Origin: Gelatoporia subvermispora B
Taxonomy: Eukaryota > Basidiomycota > Agaricomycetes > Polyporales > Gelatoporiaceae
DNA length: 64,000 nucleotides
Reading direction: 5' to 3'
NCBI GenBank assembly: GCA_000320605.2
Contig: KB445820.1
Span: 1 to 64,000, forward strand
The notes beneath the pieces are model-generated. The model was not told the DNA's origin, did no database searches, and was given only the letters and a program-made list of their open reading frames with translations. The first letter of the stretch is position 1. The number at the start of each line of letters is the position of its first letter. Below are positions 36,533-49,035 of this stretch, one piece after another. The position numbers were made by a program, and so were the translations under genes.

Positions 36533-37992
36533 CTAAGACGGAGACGAGGAAGGGATTCCCATTTTCTAAGCTATGGCAGTGATGAGTACGACAACTACTG
36601 TACTTGGAACGGACATGTCGCTCACGCGTCTGTTCTTCCGGATCTCCCTCCACATCATTCTTGAGCAGCAGCCTGCGACCTGAGCAGGGCACGGTCCATC
36701 CATATCGTCGGTACTAGCGAGCTCGTCACAATCGTATCGGCCAGCTCTTTGTGTTGTATCCACAGCCACTGTCAACGCCTCCAACAGTCGTCAGGGGGCC
36801 TGGGAGCGAGACAATTGGGCAAGCGCAGCGGGCGGTCCACAACTGAAGACAATCGGACAATTGCAAGAGAGGCCATGGCGGCTCCTTTATCGTCTAAGAC
36901 AGCGGGGACGCGTGAAACGCGCGTTGCAAACGAGGCGGAGCAGGCTGGCGTGAAATGTGTGCTGGGCCCTGCAGGAACACACGCCCGAGTTTCGCCATGA
37001 GCTCACCGCGTGCGTCTGCGCAGCCACGATGCACTGTGAAGGTGAGTTCTCAAGCGCGGTCGGCTTGATTGTACTCCGCCGAGTTTCCGATGCGGGTCTG
37101 CTGACCAGCATGCATAATGGAGAAAGACATTTTTCGAGCGCGAAGAAATCGTAAAGAAATGGGGATAATGCAAAACGGAAGTCACCAACCTAGTTAGAAC
37201 TCAAAACCAGCGCCGTGATCGAGCGCACTCAATAGGCGCCCGAATCAAATCATCAATACATCTTTCTAGTATTTCCTTTCTCTCTGCAACATGCAAGCAG
37301 CCGAACGGGACCCACAAGCCGAACCCGATGGTCCGCACGACTCAACTAAGACAAGGAAGGACTAGGTCAATCGAGAAGCTGTGCAACCACTACAGCGTTC
37401 GATCCGCTGCAGATTGTGGAGCAAAGTCAATTAAGGGCGATGGCCAAGCACTTCGGATATCGGGACGGGGCAACAATGTGTACACAATCTGACACTGTGG
37501 AGCCGGGACGTGTTGATATGGGGAAGGCGTGGTCGACAAGGAGTATCCAAATGGGCACGCCCGAGTATACCGAGATGGACGTTGACAAGATTGACAGACA
37601 CGCCGTACACCGGAGCTAGACGATAGACGACGATCGGTTGCACGATAGCGCAGCTTACCAGAACGATCTGCTATCCGTGTACGATCGCGCAAGCTTTACA
37701 GGACATCTTGATAGCGAGGGACCGCCCACGCGAACCTCGGATAGGGGGACAATGGGAGGCCCAGTCCGCACTTCACACGATACATACTGATGACCATCGA
37801 AGGTGAGAGTACGGGCATAGTAGCCAATAAATTCCTTGACGAGACCGAGATGAATGCAGTTGATTAGCAGAGCAAAGATAACATGCGAGTTGGATGGGAG
37901 AAAAAAATACAATGATTGACCTGCGAAAAGGTAAAGTCTATGAGGCAAATTGCAAGTAAAGTGGCAGAAGCTGCATACCTTCTTCCGGTTTT
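36533..37992. other. Region holding an unresolved 5' end; otherwise no gene seen
   Basis: The first 350 bases probably contain the missing first exon(s) of the hypothetical protein ending at 35316. From about 36900 to 37990 open frames occur on both strands without motifs. A poly-A-like run lies near 37903-37908. Confidence 0.35.
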
Positions 37993-39850
37993 TTACACGA
38001 AGATTGCTACAGCACCCCTTGACTCGTCCATCTTCCACGCCCCGTCGACCTTCAGGCTCAGGTGCGGGCGACCGCAACCTGTGACAGGACAGTGCCACTC
38101 GTGCTCGGCCTCTACAACCGGTTTCCGCTCTCTGCCCCTGCCTTTCGCCCGTGACCTGCCACGCCCTCTTGGTGACACAGCGCTCGACATAGCACGCCGA
38201 GGAAGCGGACGTATCGGACGTGTTCGATGAGGCGGAGACAGTGTAGGTGCAGGAAGCACGGCTGCCGATGCCAAGATAGCAGAACCGCGGGAGGAGCGAG
38301 GACGCAGGCGTGAGCGAATAGAGTTGTCCACAAACTCCTGGCTACTTGGAGGTCCCATATTGCCTGACGCGAGCTCTTGCGAAGATTGTGGGGATGACTC
38401 TGCTTCAGGCACTGCGACTGCCTTGCCCTTCCGATCTCGGACAGACGGTGTATCCCGCGTTCGTGCCTTGCCTTTGCCCTTCGCAGATGCAGCAGTACCG
38501 GTCTGCAAGTCAACGGAATCTTCCACAGGCATAGCTACAGCTTTGCCTTTGCCCTTTGGGTCCGCTGCACTTGATGTGACGCTCTTTTCTACGGCCGGTG
38601 TAGGTGCTGGCGGACACATCAGCTCTTCAATGCATCTGCCATCGAGCATGTGCCCACAGCGCAATGCCCAGACTCTTCTCTTCTTCTGCTCGTCTTCTGA
38701 GCCGTCGCCTGCACCGAGTACTAGCGGCTCAAGACATCGCGCACAGATCAGTGTTGTTGCCACATCTACAGCGGTGCTTGAAGCGGCCTCAGAGGTCGTC
38801 GTGGTCGTGCCGGTTTCAACATCAATGATGGTCACAATACGTGGTGAGGATGCGTCAGATGCAGCTTCCGATGGCGAGAAGTCATAGGTGAATCCCGGCG
38901 GTGCTTTCTCAGGATGTGTATATGACGCCTTCCAGTGAACGGGCTCGCTAGAACCTGCCTGGGCTCCAGCTCGAGCAGCATGGTACGGAGACCATCCAAC
39001 GGGAAGGAGGAAATTGTCCCATGGGTTGTGAACTGGCTCGAAGTCACCCAAGTCGGGGCCGTGCAAATATTCCTCGTCATCGCGCCAGAGCCATCTGCCA
39101 GGGATGCTGGCGATGTTGGCCCCATGGTCCCTGATGCGCCGCATAATGTCAGCGAACATGCCCTGCGCACTTTCCGCATCTGCTTGCTGTCGTTCGTTGG
39201 CATCCTGAATGGCATTCTGCCGATTCAGCGCTATCATAGCACCTCCGAAGCCCATGACGGGCTGGTGGTGGGAACGCGCTGCACCGGCTGTTGGTATAGG
39301 AAGTGGTACAGGAGGCGAGCGTGGCCGGGGAGGTGGAGCACGAATGTTCGCTTCAAACGGGAACGGCTGGTCGTTTGGACGGATGACGGGAGGCGGCGGA
39401 GGTTGTGCTGCATGGATGTGACCATGAAAAGACCCGTAATTAGGGAAGATTCTGGGAAGAGGAGGGACGGGAGGAGTGGGCGTACGTCGAAAGGGCGGTG
39501 GTGGTGGCGATATCAGGCGTAAATTCCTCCCTTGAGAGGAAAAAAGAGAAATTCCGCTCATTAGCGGGAACCACTTCAGCAAGGAGACAAGGAGACGTAC
39601 CAGATGTCCCTCTCGGCGTTGCCTCAGTCACAGTCTCTTCATCACTATCCAAAACAATGATTTCATGGTTGGAAAAATGCGATCCAGAGGCTGTCCCGCT
39701 ATTCCGTGCACCAGCTGACAGTCGTCTTCGCCGTCGCGGTATGGGGTTAGGGAGGTCATCGTCGCTGATGAGGTCGACATCGATGACCTCCGGAAACTGA
39801 ACCAGGCTGCTACTTGGGACAGACATCGTCGTGGTTCCAGCTCCCGACAT
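37993..39850 (-). CDS. RING-type zinc-finger protein with tandem SUMO-interaction motifs
   Basis: Probable nuclear E3 ubiquitin ligase, 595 aa, exons 39850-39601 and 39530-37993. The N-terminus has two hydrophobic-acidic SUMO-interaction-like motifs: VIDVDLISDDD (about 22-32) and IIVLDSDEE (about 64-72), separated by RRRRR. A Pro-rich region (PPPPPFRR onward) leads to a conserved-looking block (GRWLWRDDEEY, NPWDNFLLPVGWSP). The RING starts at CARC (about 346), continues with CGHMLDGRC (about 375-383), and its last metal pair, HCPVTGC, comes only at about 563, after a roughly 180-residue basic insertion with KGKGKA repeats. The fifth RING ligand is Asp (CGHMLD). This layout resembles SUMO-targeted ubiquitin ligases; that role is inferred. 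The start could also be the Met at 39829. Confidence 0.78.
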
Positions 39851-40543
39851 CGCTTCTGTATAGAATAAGATAAAGCCCTGTAGCACACGGTGGTAGTGGT
39901 CGCTGTTGAGGTGGCTGAGACATAACCCGCCGCATTAGGAATAAATTCAAATTATATAATACACCACGTGCTCCGTATTGAAGTGGCCGGCCGGCAGCGA
40001 GTCGAGCAGCGTTGACAGTCTTTCTGATGATGTCTCTCCCTGGCATTTGGAGATTGGAAGCTGGAGGCTTGAGAGGACGAATTCGTAGGCTGAAGTAGAC
40101 CGAAGCTTCGTGTACACTTTGTCTGGTGTCTACCTTTCTTGATCTCCTGAAATGCCGTAGGTTCGCTGATATTTTCGTCGAACATTCCTGATTTGGCTAC
40201 TGCAAGGTGCTGGGCAAGTTCAGGTTATAAAGTAGTTTCCTCGGGATTCTACTGGCCGGCGAAGTTTCGAACAGGTATATCAGGATATGCTTCAATATTT
40301 GTTTGTGATGCATCAGATGTCCACAAAGAGCGTTATTTCCGACGAACGAATGCTACGATAAGACACATACCTGAGAAAAAGTATATCCGGATCACATATT
40401 TTGTCAGCAGCCTCTGCATGGATGACGTCGAAGTGGTAATGCTGTCCCCGGTCATACATCTCCTGCAACCCCCGCTCGTCCGTCTGTCCATTGCGGCAAC
40501 GCGTCACAGAAGCGTACAAGCTAGATTTATCAAGACTGGAAAC
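39851..40543. promoter_or_regulatory. Divergent promoter region, RING gene / aldo-keto reductase
   Basis: This 693-bp spacer lies between two divergent start codons. The open frame at 40193-40594 overlaps the reductase first exon in another frame and is not supported. No repeat or RNA is seen. Confidence 0.4.
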
Positions 40544-41831
40544 ATGGCCCTGATGCCTCAGACAACTGTAAAGGTGAGCATTCTGCAATACTAATCGGTC
40601 CAAGTGGCAATGGCCCATTTGGTAAATGGCTGCACTAGCTCAGAGATAACAATGAATTACCGGTCATCGGGTTCGGTACGCTCAGTTTGCCTGTTCTGAA
40701 ACCAAGCGTTATGAGAATGAATACATCTCAGGGACATATGAGATGGACGGAAAGGAAGCGTACTCCGCCGTCAGGTGGGCGCTTGAAGTAAGTCCGACAT
40801 CAAAACCATCCCCTCGCTAATGCCCTATGAACCGAGAATATCTCTAGGCTGGATATCGACTCATAGTACGTTTCACTGGGTATCGTCAGACGTCACCTCA
40901 CTAGATGGTATCCGATCGATTCCCAGGATTCTGCTGAATGGTACTACAATGAGCGGGAATGTGGCCGCGCGATCTCCGATTTCTGCTCATCCACCAACAC
41001 ACCTCGCTCATCAATATTCTATACTACAAAGCTTCGTGACAACTCCGGCTATGCAGCGACGAAGGCCTCCATCACAAAATCCCTGAAAGCATGTGGTTTG
41101 GGCTACATCGATCTCTACTTGCTTCACTCGCCCCTTGGTGGTCCAAGCAAGCGCGGCGAGAGCTGGCGTGCTGTCCTAGAAGCAAAACAAGATGGCAGCT
41201 TGCGCAGCGTAGGCGTCAGCAATTTTGGTGTACGACATTTGAAGGAGATGATCGACGCGGGGGTGGAGCTACCTGTGCTAAATCAGGTAGACGATACAAC
41301 CGCACTTCGCGAATGAGCTCACCATGGCCTAGATTGATCTGCACCCATTCATGACCCGTACAGACATAGTAGCACTGTGCAGAGAGAACGGCATTGCTTT
41401 AGAGGTACTCGCCATGATTCTCAGTTCTGTATCTCAAGGGCTCCTTCTCAATACTACACAGGCCTGGGGACCGCTGGCCAGAGGTTACCGCTTCAAACAT
41501 CCCTCCGTTGTTGAGCTTTCCAACAAATATCACAAAGACCCTGCGCAAATTCTCATCAGATACTCGTTGCAGAAGGTGTGTTCCTTCGAAACCCAGGACT
41601 TGACAACAGTTCACGAGCGACATTAGGGCTACATTCCGATCCCGAAGTCTTCCTCGAAAGAAAGAATTGAGTCAAACCTTCAAGTCTTCGACTGGGAGCT
41701 CGAAGACGCTGACGTTGCGCACCTTGACACCCTTAACGAAGGTAGGATAGGCCACCGGCGTAGTCATCGCAGGTTAATCGACCGCTGTGCTAGATCTTGT
41801 GACTGACTGGGATCCAACCGGATGCCCGTAA
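40544..41831 (+). CDS. Aldo/keto reductase
   Basis: NADPH-dependent reductase of aldehydes or ketones; the substrate is unknown. Nine exons give 279 aa: 40544-40573, 40639-40675, 40732-40787, 40848-40865, 40927-41286, 41333-41404, 41462-41575, 41627-41741, 41794-41831. LPVIGFGTYE opens the barrel. DSAEWYYNE contains the catalytic Asp and Tyr, FYTTKL the Lys and YLLHSP the His. SVGVSNFG and PIPKSSSKERI are the usual cofactor motifs. Exon 4 has only 18 bases (AGYRLI). Compared with relatives, the segment between NGIALE and AWGPLARG is short but in frame. It converges on the arrestin-like gene with 164 bp between stops. Confidence 0.9.
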
Positions 41832-41995
41832 GGGACTACAATGGCGAAATGCATAGTACAGAAGAGGACGCTACATGTGGGTACTATAAATTACATGGTC
41901 ACGAGCAAATGGCTATGGCAACGCATAAGCAGGATGGAGAAAGCAAGGAGAATCATGTATAATTAGTACAGAATACAACGGATCCCGAGAGATAG

Positions 41996-43768
41996 TCATC
42001 GCGACAAAATGCCCACGAGACTAATTCTGGCTCTGCGGGGCTGTTCCAGTTCATCGTATCTAGGCGGTGCATATGCACGCGGGCGGGGCCCAGGAGCGGG
42101 CGTGGTCACTATCTCCACCTTTTCTGTAATTAGCGGCTCGGTCGGGCTGGTCACAGGCGTGAAGCCCACTACCCTGAATGGGTGGAGAACAATCGCATAC
42201 TGCGCACAGGTGCAGTCAGAATCAGATGGAAGAATCATTCAATAACGACTCGACTCACGTCAAGGGTGAAATTTAGAATGTTGCAACATGGCGGAAGATG
42301 TTCTGGAATTTGTATTTCGCCGTAGAATGACTGTCGATTTCGATCTCGTGCCAAAGTGTCTTCCGCGGACCGCCACCATACCGCAGTCTCTAACTCTCGG
42401 GACCTGATCTCTAGCGATGAGGAGTGTGAACTCCGCGGACCCAGTGGTGGTTTAGACCTATCCACCCCAAACGAGGTCCGTTGGATTAGGGAAGTGACAA
42501 TGGAGCCGTTGGCGGATACGACGTCGAGGGCTTGTATGTCATCGCATTCGAGCGTGAGCGCCAAATGTAAAGGGGTTCCCCGTGTGTAGGTGAGCTTAAC
42601 GGACATGGCGCGTTGACATCATGGCATCGAAATGTCAGAAATGTTGCGTACCGGACGTGCCAATGACAACTATCATAAAAATGATGTTAATCATGCAATG
42701 CTTACGTGGTTCTCGAGATTGCTTACTGTACATTTGACCTCAGCGGGTCGGGTTTTGAAGAGCCTGCCTTTAGCCACAATCGGTCGTAGATTCCTCCAGC
42801 CCTCGGGATCGCGCTCAGGGCCAAGGAGGGGACACTGGTCTTGATATGCGAGTTGCCGTAGGATAGAGGGAGCACATGGACGGAGTTGTGGTACGTACAC
42901 GATGGGCACGACTAGCCTGCGCTCACAAGTGACAGGATGAATATTTGCAAGAAGACATGCCACGTCGCTCACTTGGTACCACTGCGTAAGCGTCCACGGC
43001 GAACTCGGATTGCAAGTTCGTATTGTACTGTCACTCCGCTCGTACTGTCTGACAGCGAGGGCGGCAGACGGAAGTTCTTCCGCGTGCTATCGGCGTCATT
43101 GTGTGAAAGGACATTCACTCCCCGCGGAAGCCGGAAGGAGAAAGGCCAATCCTGTAGCCCGAATAGCTTTCCAGACTGCGTGCTTGATTCAGCGACACGA
43201 CCACTCGGGCCATTCGTCCGGTCGTCGTTAATTGACCACAGCTGCTTTGAGACATTCAAGAAGTTAAACGCGCTACGCGACTGCACGTTCATGCGTCCTA
43301 TGAGCTAACGAAATATAAGAACGATGTCCAGAAAAATACATCACACAAGTCCTAGTAAACATTGACAGCAATCTCGCCGAGACCACCGGTTGCAGTTGTG
43401 TCTCTAGGGAAGACGCTACCGAAAAGCACACCAGGGAACAGGGAACCCCGCGGGGTTCAAGCAATAACAAAGCGGAAGGAACTCACTGAAATGTACACGG
43501 AGCCAATGACCTCCTCTTTCTCTAGATCAAGCTTGACGGACCCAGAAATTAGGCCGCACTGGAAGAAAATCGGCGGATCCTCTCCTTTGGCAGCACGACT
43601 GAGAACCGAGACCGACAACCAGCTCTTGCCAGACTTCGTTTCCAGTTCGAACGAGTGTTCTGTCTGTGCAGGGGGAACATCCCACGGAGAAGTAACATTT
43701 CCGGCGTATGATGGGAGCTCGGTGTCAAATTCAGACGCTGTGGCAGACGATTGAAGAGACTGCTCCAT
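41996..43768 (-). CDS. Arrestin-like protein
   Basis: Basidiomycete protein with arrestin N- and C-terminal beta-sandwich folds, a possible adaptor for ubiquitin ligases acting on membrane transporters. Supported exons are 43768-43487, 43280-42973, 42916-42727, 42594-42259 and 42199-41996, in one frame, 439 aa. Conserved blocks are LPSYAGN, SFELETKSGKSWLSV, SGSVKLDLEK, FNFLNVSKQLWS, WPFSFRLPRG and YEMV-like VQYELAI. LRQLAYQDQCPLLGPE, PEGWRNLRP, TAVWWRSAEDT and the C-terminal YAPPRYDEL follow. Direct joining of the first two exons lacks about ten residues present in relatives. A small exon may be missing in the 206-bp gap. The fifth start (42594) uses an AAG acceptor and is less certain. Confidence 0.75.
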
Positions 43769-45442
43769 CCGGAATTGAACAACCGGCGAAATGGCAATAA
43801 GTAGAGCTGTATTGGTGCGAAAAGACCAAGCTTAGCCCTGGATACAGTGAAGGTCTGAGACGCAAACGACCTCGACATCAAGATATGGCGTCCGCAGCGC
43901 ATGTCCGTTTCAGCGTGAGTAAATCTCAATGAAGTTCCCAGTCCTATCAAGCACGGGCCTGACAAGCGTTTGTTTGCTAGGGTGACGCCCAAAGGAAAAC
44001 AATCTAGATCGAGCGGAATTTGAGGGACCACGCAGTTTGTTCGTCTCAACTAGGAAGGGTATTGAGACACAACCCAGTGCGTTGTCAATATGTCGAACAG
44101 TGATGACAGCCGCGAACGTACGGTAAGTACCAGGGAATAAAATTGCACTAAGCGCTCATCTGGTTCGTCCTATCCAGCGCCAGTCGGTGAGCGCCAAAGA
44201 CTGCTCTTCGACTCGATCGTAAAGTCTAGACCCACCAGATCCTACTAATTTCATTATCATCGTGCGATCTCGAGCGCCCGGCTTCAATAAGACTGCCCTT
44301 TGTTATTCCATCTTGACGTACATATCATGAACATGGTGCTATGCTACTTGGGAATCTGAGCTTGATGTGCTCGGGTGCATTGGACTCTTCAGCGACATCA
44401 TGGCAGGCATTGATTTATCCTCGGACCACTGGCAGCACTACATGGGACTTTGAAAGGCGTTATGTTTAATTGACAACGGGATCTTTGGAAGTGTGGTCGA
44501 GCAGCATTCACAGCAGTGGTGGAACGCTTCTGACTCAATGCCTTGTGACCAAGCGAACGCGGGTTGCACGCTAGTACAAAAGCGGCCATCGAATTGAGTC
44601 ACTGAAGTGAACCACAGCTAGTCGAGAATGCGACAAGGACCGTGAGTGATGTCGCAGACAAACATGTTACCCAACGGATCAGGCAAACAACAACACACGC
44701 CTGCAAGCAAGCAAGGTTTGACCGCGATCGTAGCTGATAGACCCAAGTCACACGGATTCATAGATTATGAGCTGTGAAATTCACCAGCGGTAAGGCGATC
44801 TGAGGATGGCCGCAGACGGTGGACCAATGATCCCCAAGTCCTGAGTCTGACAGCCATATGGATCGCGGCTGCCTGCACGTTGTCTCAAAATGGTGCCTTC
44901 GCCGCCATGTCACGCACAGATGCGACGATCACAGCGCACTTGCAAACAAGCTGCGTACTGCACATCCCATTGCGAAGCCACGTTCTACAACTCAAGAAGC
45001 TTGCGCAATTTGGCAATATCAGGAAGCTCCGATCACGAATATCCCAGATCGAAGAGTATCCGCCTGCGTGTCCAGTGGTGGTCGTCAGGGTGTCCAACGG
45101 GGAGTGTGGATCCATGGTTGTACGGGTTGGAAATATGGGCATGGCAGAATCGCGCATACTGCCAACAACTCTGGTTACTTGACTTTCCCATCTCTCACGA
45201 AATCAGACCACTCGAGCTTGTACGTCATTATTATGCAAAGATGAGCTTATGGTAGCAATAGCAACAGCACCTGTAAGCTCTAACTTTCCTTCATCCAGAT
45301 GGAGAAGTAGGCATGCGACTACTAGAAGCAGGAGAAGCAGTAAGTCCGACCGTGATGGCTAGTATATCATCAATTGCGCCGAAGAACGTCATACAACAGT
45401 TACATGCTCCATTTCCCGTATTTGGTTTAGATTTGACTTCGT
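43769..45442. other. Long intergenic region
   Basis: This 1.67-kb stretch lies between the arrestin start and the Nas6 stop. Overlapping + frames near 44858-45255 weakly resemble the composition of F-box proteins but lack any motif I would defend. Confidence 0.4.
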
Positions 45443-46636
45443 TCAGGGCTTGCCACATCGCTCAATCACGTACTCCCTTGCCCTTTTCTGCTCCTGGCCG
45501 CCTACTCCCTCAAGGTCCTCTGGGGTCTGGCTGTCTAGGTTTTCCTATGGAAAATTTGTGGGTGACAGAAGTAAACGCATACTTATGACGTACCCTCGAG
45601 CGATCCGCGCCTGCTTCGATGAGCAGGCAGGCAGCTTCTGCATGAGCAGATTCCAGAGCAAGATGAAGGGGTGTATTTCCTATGGGAAGCAGGTGAGGGA
45701 TTCTGACGCCAACTCATGCCTGTGTGACATAGCATGCTGATACTGACCAATACGATCGGCAGTGTTCAATCTTGTCTTGGGTGAGCCTTCCGGAGGATGC
45801 AAAAGCAGGTTGATGAATCCAGTGGAGCCAATGGTGGCGGCACGATGCCTAGGCAAGTCTAACCTACACGTTTCACGGAGGGAGGGAGATAACTCACAAA
45901 GGGATCTGATTTGCCCTATCTCTCGCGTTGATCTGTAGGTCGTTGAGTGCTTTGCACTGAAGAAGCAAAACAGAAACTCACGTCAGCCCCTCGGGCAATC
46001 AGAAGCCTACCGATCTGGGCAGAAATATCAGACAAGTGGTGCTAACAGTTAGGGCCTATCTCTACATCAATTCGAGATTTGGATGCGGCATAGTGTCTGC
46101 AAAGCAAGATGAGTGCCGGTAGACCGGGTCAAAGACTGGAAGCTTACAAGGCCGTGAGGCCCTTGTCATTTGTTTTCTTGACATCGGCGCCCGCACCCAG
46201 CAAGTCTCGGACTATGTCCTCATGTCCGGCACTAGCTTCGGTAGGGATCCCTGAGAGTTAGTTCATTTTCCGTAAGTTCGATTTTCTGACTCACCAGCAA
46301 TGTGCAAAGCCGTCCAGCCGCTGCTGTCCGCCCCATCGACGTCAGCACCCTGATCGAGCAGGTAGCGAGCAATATCGACGGCCCCTGATGAGGCAGCCCA
46401 ATGCAGAGGCGTTCGGCCATCCTTTGAACGGAGTCCGTCGGAATTACGAGGGGGGCATCTACGTCAGAGTACTTACGATATCGACAGCGTTTACAAGATT
46501 TGGTTCCTGTGAGATTAGCGAGCGAAGTAGCCCGAGTTGACCTAAGCATGTGGCATTCAAGGTTGATGTGAGCGTTTGAGTGCAATTGGTACATCTTACG
46601 GTTTTGAGCAGCGTTATGTACCGTCAAAGAGCTCAT
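45443..46636 (-). CDS. NAS6: Ankyrin-repeat proteasome chaperone (gankyrin/Nas6-like)
   Basis: Predicted assembly chaperone of the 19S proteasome base, binding the Rpt3 subunit. Ten exons give 239 aa: 46636-46600, 46541-46477, 46421-46295, 46250-46148, 46096-46066, 46014-45982, 45932-45898, 45848-45748, 45679-45594, 45544-45443. Tandem ankyrin repeats are clear: DGRTPLHWAASSGAVDIARY, SGWTALHIAG, KGLTALHYAASKSRI, NQIPLHRAATIGS and GNTPLHLALESAH. They end with a short C-terminal helix (QTPEDL...REYVIERC). Length and repeat number match PSMD10/Nas6 rather than generic ankyrin proteins. The start at 46636 (MSSLTVHNAAQN) is the first Met before repeat 1. It shares a 315-bp divergent promoter with TFB2. 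Confidence 0.86.
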
Positions 46637-46951
46637 CTTGGGCACTCTGTAGCGTTGCGTATGCTTGTAAGAGCCAAGTTGAGCACGCGCAAGCTACCAG
46701 CCACCAGCGGGAAGGGCGGGCCGGGAATGACGCGCCGCGTATGCGGGCGTCTGATTTCGCGTGCTGGCTGTGGGAAGAAACTAACATGTTTGAATTGACC
46801 AAGCAGCCAAAAATGGAAAAAGAGAGCTCCCAGTACACGCATCCATCCACCGGCTGTGGCGGCTTGTCAGTTAAGCTATACGTCGTGGTCACCCGAGCGG
46901 CCGCCAACTCGAATTTTCTCATAAATTTCTCCATTATTCTCCATACTCATC
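46637..46951. promoter_or_regulatory. Compact bidirectional promoter NAS6 / TFB2
   Basis: Only 315 bases separate the two divergent start codons, so both core promoters and leaders must lie here. CCACCAGCGGG/CCGGGAATGACGCG-type GC-rich stretches lie in the middle, and an AT-rich part lies next to TFB2. Confidence 0.6.
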
Positions 46952-49035
46952 ATGCCATCTGCTCCGTCCCATGACGATCAAGTCGAGGGCGTAGACGAAC
47001 AAAGTTCTCACCCGCTCCTCGTGTTCTTACAATCTCAATCCCAGAATACTCTGAGCCGTCTGTATCATCGGCCATCGTCATGTCTTTCGATATTCCGGTC
47101 AATCGCGCACTTTGACACCTCAGAACCCGTCTAACCTGAATTGCAGCCTTCTGGGGCCGCTAGAGAGACAGCTTGTGATGAACCTACTCTGGCTCGAGTC
47201 CGCGATTCCCGTCTCGACCATGGCCGCATGGGTCACCCGTGAGGGCAGAACGTACGCCTCCTCAAAATTTTGCGTACACCTGCCGCTTCCCCCCCTTTCA
47301 CAGGACATACCATGCTTCCTTGTCCACGTTGGCTCGCTTACACATTCTGCCGACCTCTGCCACTAAACTGGCATTGAATCCTACCTTCAAGTCGAGTCTA
47401 CGGCAGGCCATCACCGGAGGGTACATATCGGTCACGATCAGTGCGGACGACGTGCTGACCACGGCGTTACAGGGGCTCAAGCGGGAGCTTCGGCGTACCG
47501 GCTCCGTATGATGAGATCAACCCTGGTCCAAGCATCGAAACTTTAGACTCGTATGCTCTGGAACGTTGGGAAGTACGTTTCGAGATTCAGGCCGCCATAA
47601 CTTGCTTTGCTGATAGAAGGAACTAGACTATTTTGTACTACATGGTATCTTCCGGCAACGGCCAGTATCCAACAAAGCCTTCCGATGCAGTACTGTACCT
47701 GCTCAAACGTAGTGGCCTCATGACCAGTGTGCGGTAAGTGCGACCCTGATTCGCCAAATTTGGCTGACGAAGTCCGGCTGTCACAGCGGCGCCGCGTTAC
47801 AAATTACATCATCGGGTTTCCAATTCCTGCTTCACCCCCCTCACGAGCAGCTTTGGGAACTGCTGTTGCAATACTTGCACTTGACCGAGGTAATGCAGTT
47901 GTCAGATGTTGCATTGAATTTGGAATTTCTCAGCTTCGCTTCACAGGAGCGACAGATGGACCTTGTGGATGTTCTCGGCTTTTTGCTGATGCTCTCCACA
48001 ATGGAATTGGGAAGGGCACGTTCCATTGTTCGTCGGACTATCCGACATGCTGAGACGTGCCTAGGAATACTCGACTGATGGGCTCAGTCCCACTCAAAAG
48101 GCAATGCTGGAGGATCTGCGAGATTACGGTCTATTATGGCAGCGAAGTGTCTGTGACCTCTGACACGTTCTGCAATTTAGTATCTGACGGATCAGGATGA
48201 CACCTTAGGCGACTTCGCAGCGATTCAGTCCTACTCGCCTCGCCACGACTCTCACTGCCTCCTCGAATCCACTCCCGACATCAAGTAGCGCCAGCGCCGA
48301 CTCACAGTCACAAGGTTTCATTGTACTGGAGACAAATTACCGCGTGTACGCATACACAGGTAGGCTTCGAGACCTTGTCGGCTAGATGCATTATTGACGC
48401 CCTTGAAGACAACCCTCTACAGATCGCCGTTTTGAATCTGTTTGTCACCATGAAGTCCCGATTTCCGAATCTTGTGATCGGTGCGGTCACTCGCGAAAGC
48501 GTGAAGAAAGCGCTTGCGAATGGAATCACGGCCGACCAGGTTCGCTCCGTCTGGGATCTCCCGCGACCCTCAGCATCTGACTTTGCCGACTCTGCCGCTT
48601 GATAGATTATCAGCTATCTCACCGCTCACGCACACCCCCAGATGCGCCGATACGTAAGTGTGCCATTGCGTCATCGTCCCTCGGGAAAGCCGACTCCGAT
48701 GTGTGTACAGAAACCGCTCCTTCCTGTCACCGTCCAGGACCAAATACGTTTGTGGGAGCTGGAAAAGAACAGGGTCAAATCCCAAGAAGGTCACTCGTTC
48801 ATGCTGACTGTACATCGCTCCTCTGACACGTGTCGGCTGACCCTACCCATCCCTCGCAGGTTATTTGTATACTGCGTTCGCCTCCCAGGCGGACTACGAA
48901 TATGTCCTAAACTATGCCAAGCAGCTGGACGTTGTTATTTGGGAGAGCCCAACGAGACGGTGTTTCTTCGGCAGCTTAGAAGGGCATTCCAATATCCGCG
49001 GCTTTATCGAGAGGCGAACTGCTGGGATTGCATAG
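46952..49035 (+). CDS. TFB2: TFIIH subunit TFB2 (p52)
   Basis: Core subunit of transcription/repair factor TFIIH that anchors the XPB helicase. Thirteen exons give 471 aa: 46952-47097, 47147-47251, 47304-47420, 47473-47572, 47627-47733, 47787-47889, 47947-48015, 48065-48148, 48209-48359, 48409-48539, 48606-48653, 48711-48789, 48860-49035. Family blocks in order: LYHRPSSCLSIFRLLGPLER, LNPTFKSSLRQAITGG, SSGFQFLL, LGFLLMLSTMELGR, QGFIVLETNYRVYAYT, NPLQIAVLNLFV and MKSRFPNLVIGAVTRESV. QIRLWELEKNRV and ANIRGFIERR-like NIRGFIERR end the protein. Intron 7 begins with GC at 48016; a GT donor 12 bases later would leave an implausibly short 37-bp intron. No frame break is seen. Confidence 0.93.

Noticed and set aside
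44858..45255. Overlapping + frames near 45 kb with faint F-box-like composition
   Set aside because: Three frames compete, none contains an F-box or repeat signature, and there is no splice structure.
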